Source: Myxococcales bacterium
GTDB lineage: Bacteria > Myxococcota_A > Polyangia > Polyangiales > Polyangiaceae
Length of the DNA stretch: 64,000 bases
Assembly (NCBI GenBank): GCA_016703425.1
Contig: JADJCA010000015.1
Location: 186,001-250,000, forward strand
Direction of reading: 5' to 3'
The position numbers were made by a program, and so were the translations under genes. Under the pieces are notes generated by a model. The model was given only the letters and a program-made list of their open reading frames with translations. It did not search any database and was not told where the DNA came from. Within the stretch, counting starts at the first letter, position 1. Each line of letters opens with the position of its first letter. This document shows positions 1 to 5,490 of this stretch, one piece after another.

Positions 1-1
1 C

Positions 2-433
2 GGCAAGCCCATGCCGAAGGCGTACGTGTGCATCGACGACAAGCACCGCGACAAGTCGCCGCCCCTCGCGTGGTCGAAGGGCCCCCTTGGCACGGAGTAT
101 TACGCCATCGAGATGCTCGACCTCGACGCGCCGCACGTCCCCAACGACTGGGACAAGGAGGCCAAGAACTTCGTGCACTGGCGCGTGATCAACGTGCCGA
201 GCACGATGCTCTCGGTGCCCGAGTCTTCGAACGGCGCGCCACCGAACGCCGGCATGGCCGTGGCAAACGACTTCGGTCACGGCTACGGCGGTCCCTGCCC
301 GCCTCCCGGCGCGCCGGCCCATCGCTACGCCATCACGGTCTACGCGCTCCCGAAGAAGCAGGCGATGAACCTCCCCATCCCGAAGGCGGAGGCGCTAGCG
401 ACGGGGACGCTCACCGTGACTTACGCGCGATAG
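2..433 (+). CDS. PEBP / YbhB-YbcL family protein, 5' truncated by window edge
   Basis: Phosphatidylethanolamine-binding-protein family (Raf-kinase-inhibitor-like, YbhB/YbcL type), normally a small ligand-binding beta fold of about 150-180 aa. The visible part carries the family hallmarks in order: the SPPL-W segment near the start, the LDLDAP motif with conserved Asp, then W-V near the HWRVINVP block and a GYGGPCPPPG-x3-HRY block (the usual GY-GPcPP-g--HrY signature). The reading frame is open leftwards past the first ATG at 11, and the expected N-terminal segment before SPPL is partly missing, so the true start lies outside the window. Molecular function of bacterial members is poorly known. 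Confidence 0.88.
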   Translation, partial: GKPMPKAYVCIDDKHRDKSPPLAWSKGPLGTEYYAIEMLDLDAPHVPNDWDKEAKNFVHWRVINVPSTMLSVPESSNGAPPNAGMAVANDFGHGYGGPCPPPGAPAHRYAITVYALPKKQAMNLPIPKAEALATGTLTVTYAR

Positions 434-561
434 GCCCACGGCGGGGTCGTATCCCAACGAGCGGTGCCGTGTGAGAATCGCTGGAAGTCGGGCGGGACTC
501 GTCAACAACCTGAACGCTCGCCTTTGTCGTCCTCGCGCGCGGAAGCAAGGGGCTCGCCTCG

Positions 562-927
562 CTACGCGACCTTCGGCTGCGCGACCTTCTTCCGAACGTC
601 GTCCATGTCGAGCGCGCGGACCTTCTTGGCGAGTTGGTCGAGCGCCTCACCAGGAAGAAGACCGGGCTTGGCGAAGACAAGGATGCCGTCCCGAAAGACC
701 ATGAGCGTCGGGATCGAGCGGATCTCGAGCGCGCCTGCGAGGTCCTGCTCGGCCTCGGTGTCGACCTTGGCCCAAGTGATGTCCGGATGCCTCTTGGCGG
801 CCGCCTCGAAGATTGGCGCGAAGGCCCGGCAAGGGCCGCACCAGCTCGCCCAGAAGTCGATGAAGACGATCCCGTCCTTCCGGATCTGGGCGGGGAACGA
901 TTGAGCGGTCATCGCGATCGTAGACAT
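562..927 (-). CDS. Thioredoxin
   Basis: Thioredoxin of 121 aa. It has the canonical WCGPC active site (about residues 28-32), the cis-Pro segment SIPTLMVFRDG (about 71-81) and the KVDTEAEQDLA helix, so it should reduce disulfides, or persulfides, in the cytosol. The start at 927 is chosen because AAGGAG lies a few bases upstream; an in-frame ATG at 945 would add MRRRVH. It is the last gene of the leftward sulfur cluster but has its own copy of the shared promoter element (947-973), so it can be expressed independently of the broken TauE gene upstream. Together with rhodanese and the Blh-type dioxygenase it would form a persulfide-handling set (inference from context). Confidence 0.95.
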   Translation of the reverse strand: MSTIAMTAQSFPAQIRKDGIVFIDFWASWCGPCRAFAPIFEAAAKRHPDITWAKVDTEAEQDLAGALEIRSIPTLMVFRDGILVFAKPGLLPGEALDQLAKKVRALDMDDVRKKVAQPKVA

Positions 928-946
928 GTGCACTCTCCTTCGCATA

Positions 947-973
947 GGAGCCGACGACTCGGCCGTTGGGTTC
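947..973 (-). promoter_or_regulatory. Putative ECF promoter, copy 1 (thioredoxin)
   Basis: On the minus strand, GAACCC (968-973), 15 bases, then GGCTCC (947-952), followed by TATGCG. It is identical in layout to six other copies in the window. It lies 20 bases upstream of the thioredoxin ATG, leaving just enough leader for the AAGGAG ribosome-binding site. GAAC followed by about 17 bases to the -10 region is typical ECF promoter geometry; assignment to the sigma factor at 2174 is inference. Confidence 0.65.
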
Positions 974-980
974 GCGCGGC

Positions 981-1528
981 TCAGGCACGAAGGACGAGGA
1001 TGAACGCCATGAACACGAGAAAGCCTGCGTAGACGACGGTGGCGATCCGCGCGTTCACGCGGCCGGCGACCCGCGCGCCTAGCCCGGCGCCGAGCGAGAA
1101 GCCCACGGCGACCGCCGCGAGTAACTCCCACGGAAGCCCGCCCTGCTCCTTCGCGTACACGTAGACGGCGGGCAGGCCGATGGGCGGCAGCATCATCGCG
1201 AGCGTCGTCGCCTGCGCCTCGAGGCGACTGAGTCGGCCGAACCTCTTCAAGAGCGGAAGCGCCACGAGCCCACCCCCAACGCCGAGCAACCCGGACTGTG
1301 GGTGGAGACCCGAACCCCGCTCTTTCGGTAGGCGAGGACGGCCGGGAGACCGACGGGCGGCAGGAGCGCCGCGAGCGAAATTCCCTGGGCGCGGTGTTGC
1401 TCGATGCCGAGCGCGAAGACGAGCAGCGGCGGAAGAATGGCTCCACCACCGATGCCGAGGAAGCCCGCCAGGACGCCGGAAGCGACCCCGAACGCGCCCG
1501 ACGCGATGAGTTCGAATGGCGACGACAT
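981..1528 (-). pseudogene. TauE/SafE family exporter, internally deleted and frameshifted
   Basis: Sulfite exporter TauE/SafE family membrane protein (usually about 250 aa, two homologous halves). The first half begins at 1528 with the glycine-rich motif GFLGIGGGAILPPLL and the LLPPVGLPAVLAYRKSG segment. The second half is in another frame and begins at about 1300 with GLLGVGGGLVALPLL, followed by LPPIGLPAVYVYAKEQGG and two C-terminal helices. The helices that should follow the first half are missing and the frame changes at about 1300-1320, so this is a deletion plus frameshift rather than a simple indel. The two halves contain near-identical LPPxGLPAV stretches that could have promoted the event. 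It sits in the rhodanese-DUF6132 operon, where an intact exporter would move sulfur oxyanions or sulfur compounds. Confidence 0.8.
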
Positions 1529-1546
1529 CGTCTCGCGGCTCGCGGT

Positions 1547-1714
1547 CTATCGGAGCCCGCCCGAGAAGAGGTACCCCATCAGCGCGCCGTAGGCCGTCGA
1601 GATGTACGGGTTGGCGGTGATCGCGCAGGCGCCGCTGCGGCACCCCACGAGGCGGTGGTAGCCAAAGCCCAGCACGGCGCCAAAAGCGACGAAGAGAGCC
1701 AGTCGGAGTCCCAT
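1547..1714 (-). CDS. DUF6132-type small membrane protein
   Basis: A 55-aa protein with two hydrophobic stretches (MGLRLALFVAFGAVLGFGY and ISTAYGALMGYLF) around a short loop holding two cysteines (VGCRSGACAITANP). This matches the small DUF6132 family often found with rhodanese and thioredoxin genes. The start at 1714 is preceded by an AGAGGA ribosome-binding site; a longer reading frame upstream has no such site. It lies between rhodanese (85 bp gap) and TauE (18 bp gap), so it is probably the middle gene of one transcript. A role in sulfur transfer or transport across the inner membrane is inference from context; the family has no established function. Confidence 0.75.
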   Translation of the reverse strand: MGLRLALFVAFGAVLGFGYHRLVGCRSGACAITANPYISTAYGALMGYLFSGGLR

Positions 1715-1799
1715 GTTGCGTCCTCTCGGTTCGTGCTCCGCGGAGGTCTCCGCGACGTGTTCTGGCCTCGGCGTGGGGAGGTCGGGAGAAGGCACGGTG

Positions 1800-2081
1800 C
1801 TACCAGTTTCCGATGCCGCCGATGTCGAGCACCTGGTAGCCAGACGCCTTCATCAGCGTGGCCGCCGCGGCGCTTCGTCCGCCGCTGCGACAGTAGACCA
1901 CGACGGGGCGCTCCTTCGCGCCGAGCTCGCGGACCCGCGTTGCGAGCTCTTGCACGGGAATGTTGACCGCGCCCTCGATGTGACGCTCTTGGAACTCTTC
2001 TCGGGTACGGACGTCGAGCAGAAGCGCGCCGCTTTCAACGAGCTTGCGTCCTTCGTGCTTGGAACCGCCAAATAGCGACAT
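1800..2081 (-). CDS. Single-domain rhodanese (sulfurtransferase)
   Basis: Cytosolic single-domain rhodanese of 93 aa, GlpE/PspE type. LLLDVRTREEF and HIEGAVNIP are the conserved structural motifs, and the active-site loop is CRSGGR (Cys near residue 64), which would carry a persulfide. It transfers sulfane sulfur to thiols. The start is supported by GGAG a few bases upstream. It heads the leftward rhodanese-DUF6132-TauE operon, has one copy of the shared promoter element (2105-2131), and is divergent from the ECF sigma gene 92 bp away. Confidence 0.93.
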   Translation of the reverse strand: MSLFGGSKHEGRKLVESGALLLDVRTREEFQERHIEGAVNIPVQELATRVRELGAKERPVVVYCRSGGRSAAAATLMKASGYQVLDIGGIGNW

Positions 2082-2104
2082 GATAGGTCTCCGTGTTCTG
2101 AGTG

Positions 2105-2131
2105 GGAGCCAGCGTCGAGCCTGGTGGGTTC
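2105..2131 (-). promoter_or_regulatory. Putative ECF promoter, copy 2 (rhodanese operon)
   Basis: On the minus strand, GAACCC (2126-2131), 15 bases, then GGCTCC (2105-2110), 23 bases before the rhodanese ATG. The sigma factor gene starts 43 bp away on the other strand, and that side has no copy of the element. The sigma gene may therefore use a housekeeping promoter (CACTATAGG lies at about 2156-2164). Confidence 0.65.
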
Positions 2132-2173
2132 GCCGTTTTCGCAGAGCACCTTCGGCACTATAGGTAGGCGGAC

Positions 2174-2986
2174 ATGGCCCAATCCCACGACGACCTCGGC
2201 GAGCTGGTGGCCCGCGCCCAAAAGGGTGAGCGCGACGCGCTCGAAGCGGTTCTCGCGACGCTCGCCCCCTCGGTCCATCGCTTCGGCCTCCGAATGTGCA
2301 AGAACGCGCACGACGCGGAGGACGTCCTCCAGGACACCCTCATCAACATCGCCAACCATCTTGGGGACTTCGAGGGCCGTTCCTCGCTCTCGAGCTGGGC
2401 CTTCGCGCTGACGCGGAGCGCGTGCGCGCGCCGGCGCCGTGGCCTCAAGAACCAGCCGCCCGTGAGCGACGAGCGCATGGCAGAGGCGCCTGATCACGCC
2501 CCGACACCGGAGGCTCATGCGGCCGAGCACGAGCTGGCGTCGGCCCTATCCAGGGCGCTCGACGGACTCTCCGACGAGCACCGAGAGGTCATCCTGCTGC
2601 GCGACATCGAAGGACTGTCGGCACCGGAGGCGGCTTCTTCCGTCGGGATCTCGGTCGATGCCCTCAAGAGCCGGCTTCATCGGGCCCGCGAGGCGCTCCG
2701 CGAGGCTTTGCGACCGCTCTTAGAGCCGGCGTCGCCGCCGTCGCCGTCGGGCTGCCCGGAGGTCGCGCTGCTCTGGTCGAAGAAGCTCGAGGGCGACCTG
2801 AGCCAGGGCGACTGCTCCGCGATGGAGAAACACCTCGCTGCATGCCCTGCGTGCGGCGCCGCCTGTGATGCCTTGAGGCGTGCGCTCTTGGCCTGCCAAC
2901 GCGTCCGTACGGAAGATGTCCCGCCGGAGCTCCAGGCGCGGGTCAAGGCCGCGGTGCGCGCTTGGGCGGCTCACACGGCGCTCTAG
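2174..2986 (+). CDS. ECF RNA polymerase sigma factor with C-terminal ZAS-type zinc finger
   Basis: Sigma-70 family ECF factor of 270 aa. Region 2 spans about residues 10-80 (NAHDAEDVLQDTLINIANHL, then SSLSSWAFALTRSACARRRR). Region 4 spans about 125-180 (LDGLSDEHREVILLRDIEGLS and a helix-turn-helix ending in KSRLHRAREALR). After a Pro/Ser linker comes a domain with Cys-x25-His-x3-Cys-x2-Cys spacing (GCPEV ... KHLAACPAC). This is the ZAS/zf-HC2 signature of redox-sensing anti-sigma factors such as RsrA and ChrR, but here it is in the same polypeptide. No separate anti-sigma gene is adjacent. The genes around it carry a repeated ECF-like promoter, so I infer it activates them when the zinc-thiol centre is modified. 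GGTAGG upstream is a modest ribosome-binding site. Confidence 0.93.
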   Translation: MAQSHDDLGELVARAQKGERDALEAVLATLAPSVHRFGLRMCKNAHDAEDVLQDTLINIANHLGDFEGRSSLSSWAFALTRSACARRRRGLKNQPPVSDERMAEAPDHAPTPEAHAAEHELASALSRALDGLSDEHREVILLRDIEGLSAPEAASSVGISVDALKSRLHRAREALREALRPLLEPASPPSPSGCPEVALLWSKKLEGDLSQGDCSAMEKHLAACPACGAACDALRRALLACQRVRTEDVPPELQARVKAAVRAWAAHTAL

Positions 2987-2999
2987 CGAAGGCGACCCC

Positions 3000-3026
3000 G
3001 AACCCTTTGGACCGCGCGTCGGCTCC
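3000..3026 (+). promoter_or_regulatory. Putative ECF promoter, copy 3 (MBL persulfide dioxygenase)
   Basis: GAACCC (3000-3005), 15 bases, GGCTCC (3021-3026), then TATGCG. From GGCTCC through TATGCG it is identical to copy 1. It lies between the sigma stop at 2986 and the ATG at 3044, which has GGAGG at 3034-3038, so the dioxygenase can be transcribed separately from the sigma gene. Confidence 0.68.
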
Positions 3027-3043
3027 TATGCGCGGAGGCGACG

Positions 3044-3934
3044 ATGAAGGTTCAAGAGTTCTTCGATCCGGCCACGTTCACGCTTACCTACGTCGTCTTC
3101 GACGAGGCGAGTCGCGACGCTGTTGTCATCGACCCCGTGCTCGACTTCGATCCCGTCGCGGCGGAGACCGGGACGGTGTCGGCAGACGCCGTCATCGCAT
3201 TCGCCAAAGACAACGCTCTGCGCGTCCACTACGTGCTCGAGACGCACGCGCACGCGGATCACATCACCGGCGCGCAGCTGCTCAAGAGGCGACTCGAGGC
3301 GAAGGTGGTGATCGGCGCGCGGATCACCGAGGTTCAGAAGACCTTCCAACCGATCTTCGACCTCGGAGCGACGTTCCCGACCGATGGAAGCCAGTTCGAC
3401 CGACTGGTGGGCGACGGGGACGAATTGCTCGCCGGCGCGCTTCGAGTCGAAGTCATCGCCACGCCCGGGCACACGCCCGCATGCGTAACCTACAAGATCG
3501 GCGACGCCATCTTCACCGGCGACGCGCTCTTTATCGAGGACTACGGCACGGGTCGCTGCGACTTCCCTAGCGGAAGCGCCGACGAGCTCTACACGTCAGT
3601 TCACGACAAGCTCTATCGCCTCCCCGGCGACACGCGCGTCTTCGTCGGTCACGACTACCAGCCGGGGCAGCGGGCGCTCCGCTTCGCGACCACCATCGGC
3701 GCGTCCATGGCGGCGAACATCCAGCTCAAAGCCGAGACGACGCGCGAGGAGTTCGTGCGCTTCAGAAACGAGCGCGATCGGACGTTGAAGGCGCCGCGGC
3801 TGCTCTTTCCGAGCGTGCAGCTCAACGTCAATGCTGGGAGGTTGCCGACGCCCCACGCGAACGGTCGTTCCTACCTGACCATTCCGCTCAACCTGTTTCG
3901 GCGCGGGTCGGACGAACCTCCTGTGAAGGACTGA
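3044..3934 (+). CDS. blh: MBL-fold hydrolase, Blh/ETHE1-type persulfide dioxygenase
   Basis: Metallo-beta-lactamase-fold protein of 296 aa. The metal motif THAHADH lies at about residue 67, the second His in TPGHTPACVTY (about 145), the Asp ligand in FTGDALF (about 162) and the last His in VFVGHDY (about 205). The DYGTGRCDFPSG segment and the IDPVLDFDP start are characteristic of the Blh / bifunctional sulfur dioxygenase group, which oxidises glutathione or other thiol persulfides to sulfite. It would work with the two rhodaneses and thioredoxin in sulfide/persulfide detoxification. A strong GGAGG site precedes the ATG. It is followed at once by a hairpin terminator. Confidence 0.92.
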   Translation: MKVQEFFDPATFTLTYVVFDEASRDAVVIDPVLDFDPVAAETGTVSADAVIAFAKDNALRVHYVLETHAHADHITGAQLLKRRLEAKVVIGARITEVQKTFQPIFDLGATFPTDGSQFDRLVGDGDELLAGALRVEVIATPGHTPACVTYKIGDAIFTGDALFIEDYGTGRCDFPSGSADELYTSVHDKLYRLPGDTRVFVGHDYQPGQRALRFATTIGASMAANIQLKAETTREEFVRFRNERDRTLKAPRLLFPSVQLNVNAGRLPTPHANGRSYLTIPLNLFRRGSDEPPVKD

Positions 3935-3950
3935 CCCGGTCGGCCGGGTC
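3933..3950 (+). terminator. Hairpin after the MBL dioxygenase gene
   Basis: Perfect 7-bp stem GACCCGG / CCGGGTC with a TCGG tetraloop, overlapping the stop codon. No T-run follows, as is common in very GC-rich genomes. It separates the dioxygenase gene from the convergent methyltransferase gene. Confidence 0.55.
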
Positions 3951-3977
3951 GTCGGCAGGCGGAGCGCAGCCGCGCGC

Positions 3978-4592
3978 CTAACCTTGGCCATCGCGGGGGC
4001 GCGATGCGACGAGCTGGACCGTCGCGCTCAAGCCTCCGTGAAAGGCGCCCTCGTTTATCTCGCGCACGACCTCGCGCCCGACCTCCACCGTCAGGGGCGC
4101 GAGCTCCTCCCGAAGTCCGTCGAGCGTCATCAGCAAGGCGGCGTCGCGCGGACCGCCCGTGTTGTGCGCGAGCTGCGCCGGCGTGTAGGCCTCGAGGATG
4201 AAGACGCCGCCGGACCGGAGAGCACGAGGAATCCAGCCGTGGACGTGTTTCCGAACCGGCGGTGGCAGGTGGGCGAAGATCGCGACGACGGCCGTGAAGG
4301 CGTCGGTCTCGGGCGCGTAGGTGGCGAGATCAGCGTGAACCGTGGCGATCGCCACGTTCTGCTCGCGCGCGAGGCGCTCCGCTTTGCGGAGTCCCTCGGT
4401 GGAGAAGTCCACGGCGGTGACGAGGTGCCCAAGCCCTGCGAGGAAGACCGCGTTTCGCCCTTCGCCTTCCGCGAGGCACAGCACGCGACCAGGCTCTATG
4501 CGGTGCGCTTCTGCGCGAAGAAACTCATTCGGCTCGCGCCCGTAGGCGTACGCCTCGGCGCGGTAGCGTTCGTCCCAGAATTGCGCGCTCAT
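3978..4592 (-). CDS. Class I SAM-dependent methyltransferase (TehB-like)
   Basis: Small SAM methyltransferase of 204 aa. The N-terminal FWDERYRAEAYAYGREPN block is typical of TehB/thiopurine-like enzymes. Motif I is LCLAEGEGRNAVFLAGLG, followed by the acidic VTAVDFS strand and the ADLATY segment. Substrate cannot be read from sequence. The ATG at 4592 is preferred; a GTG six bases upstream is possible. It lies 15 bp after the Tat rhodanese gene and probably shares its transcript, and hence the ECF-type promoter at 5077-5103. Methylation of sulfide, thiols or metalloids would fit the regulon but is inference. Confidence 0.88.
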   Translation of the reverse strand: MSAQFWDERYRAEAYAYGREPNEFLRAEAHRIEPGRVLCLAEGEGRNAVFLAGLGHLVTAVDFSTEGLRKAERLAREQNVAIATVHADLATYAPETDAFTAVVAIFAHLPPPVRKHVHGWIPRALRSGGVFILEAYTPAQLAHNTGGPRDAALLMTLDGLREELAPLTVEVGREVVREINEGAFHGGLSATVQLVASRPRDGQG

Positions 4593-4607
4593 AGGCACCG
4601 ATCTTAC

Positions 4608-5066
4608 TCAACTGCGCTCGACGGCGTAGCCCCTGTCGGCCCAGTCGGTGGCGAACCTCGTGGGGAGGTCGAGCACGTGCGCGTTCGCTCGGCCAAGCGC
4701 CCGAAGGGCGGCGCTCGCGGGCCGTACGTTCGGGCAGCTCCTCACTGGGCAACAGCCGCAGTAGAGGACGATCTCGGTCTCCGCAGGGACCTTCGCCAAC
4801 GCGTCCGAGAGCGCGCGGCGCCCCTCGTCGGAATCGATGGCCGCGAGCTTGCGCGCACCGGGGACGTGGCCGCGGGCGAAGAGCGCGTCGGGCCCCACAT
4901 AAAGGACGGCGATCTTTCCTGCCTTCACGTCGTCCAAACGGGCAGCGAGCGCCGCCGGCGCGAGGAGGGGGCCTAGGGTCTCCTCCCCGTCGCCCTTCGA
5001 GCGGCAGCTACTGGTGAACCATCCCGTGAGAGCACCCGCCAAGAACTCGCGACGCGGAAAGGGCAT
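4608..5066 (-). CDS. Tat-exported rhodanese-like lipoprotein
   Basis: Rhodanese-domain protein of 152 aa. The start at 5066 gives FPRREFLAGALTG, a twin-arginine signal, followed by SSC, a plausible lipobox, so the domain should sit in the periplasm attached to membrane. The domain runs from about residue 35; GHVPGARKL is the conserved substrate-binding turn. The active-site region reads YCGCCPVRSCPN, richer in cysteine than a normal CxxGxR loop, resembling a family of exported rhodanese-like proteins. It heads an operon with the methyltransferase and has one copy of the shared promoter element, back to back with that of the Cys-rich protein gene. Confidence 0.85.
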   Translation of the reverse strand: MPFPRREFLAGALTGWFTSSCRSKGDGEETLGPLLAPAALAARLDDVKAGKIAVLYVGPDALFARGHVPGARKLAAIDSDEGRRALSDALAKVPAETEIVLYCGCCPVRSCPNVRPASAALRALGRANAHVLDLPTRFATDWADRGYAVERS

Positions 5067-5076
5067 GACGGGGGTC

Positions 5077-5103
5077 AGAGCCAAGGCAAAGCCGAAAGGG
5101 TTC
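5077..5103 (-). promoter_or_regulatory. Putative ECF promoter, copy 4 (Tat rhodanese operon)
   Basis: On the minus strand, GAACCC (5098-5103), 15 bases, then GGCTCT (5077-5082), 10 bases before the ATG. It faces away from copy 5; the two -35-like hexamers are only 17 bp apart, so one divergent control region serves both directions. Confidence 0.62.
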
Positions 5104-5120
5104 ACGCGAGATTGAAGTGC

Positions 5121-5147
5121 GAACCCTTTTCGCCAACGGGCGGCTCC
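5121..5147 (+). promoter_or_regulatory. Putative ECF promoter, copy 5 (Cys-rich protein)
   Basis: GAACCC (5121-5126), 15 bases, GGCTCC (5142-5147), then CATGCG. It lies 30 bases upstream of the ATG at 5178, with GGAGGAG between. Confidence 0.65.
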
Positions 5148-5177
5148 CATGCGAGAAACCTACGGAGGAGCTCGATC

Positions 5178-5357
5178 ATGTGCCGACGAATCGACTGTGC
5201 GGAATGCAAGAAACCCTCTTACGCCGGCTGCGGCATGCATGTCGAGCAAGTCCTCGGGGACGTGCCGCGGGACGAGCGGTGCGTTTGCCGTGAGAAGCCG
5301 AAGAAGGAGGGCGCCGCTGAGCAGCCCTCGGTGCTCCGCCGATTCTTCGGGCTCTGA
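5178..5357 (+). CDS. Small Cys-rich conserved protein (CxxC-KP-Y-GCG-HVEQVL type)
   Basis: A 59-aa protein with the pattern C-x4-CxxCKKPSYAGCG-x2-HVEQVL and a terminal CVC, a widespread small family seen in many actinobacteria and myxobacteria; the paired cysteines and His suggest a small zinc site. Its function is unknown. The start is fixed by a strong GGAGGAG at 5164-5170. The C-terminus is a basic/acidic linker ending in VLRRFFGL. It has its own copy of the shared promoter element, so it is probably a member of the thiol/sulfur regulon. Confidence 0.85.
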   Translation: MCRRIDCAECKKPSYAGCGMHVEQVLGDVPRDERCVCREKPKKEGAAEQPSVLRRFFGL

Positions 5358-5453
5358 ATGCGAGGCGGGGGGCGCGAGGCGGGAACCGCGAAGCTCAACG
5401 CTGGGAGCGGATGTCGCCCCAGGACCAGTCGCTGCCGCTAGGCGCACCTCTTT

Positions 5454-5479
5454 GTAGCTTGCCGCCCCCGCCAAGCTAC
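5454..5479 (+). promoter_or_regulatory. Strong hairpin in leader of the heme-motif lipoprotein gene
   Basis: Perfect 8-bp inverted repeat GTAGCTTG / CAAGCTAC around the 10-base loop CCGCCCCCGC, ending 11 bases before the ATG at 5491. No Shine-Dalgarno is visible between stem and ATG. It could hinder translation initiation or act as a terminator for the Cys-rich gene upstream; the sequence cannot decide. Confidence 0.5.
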
Positions 5480-5490
5480 GCTTGCTCGTC

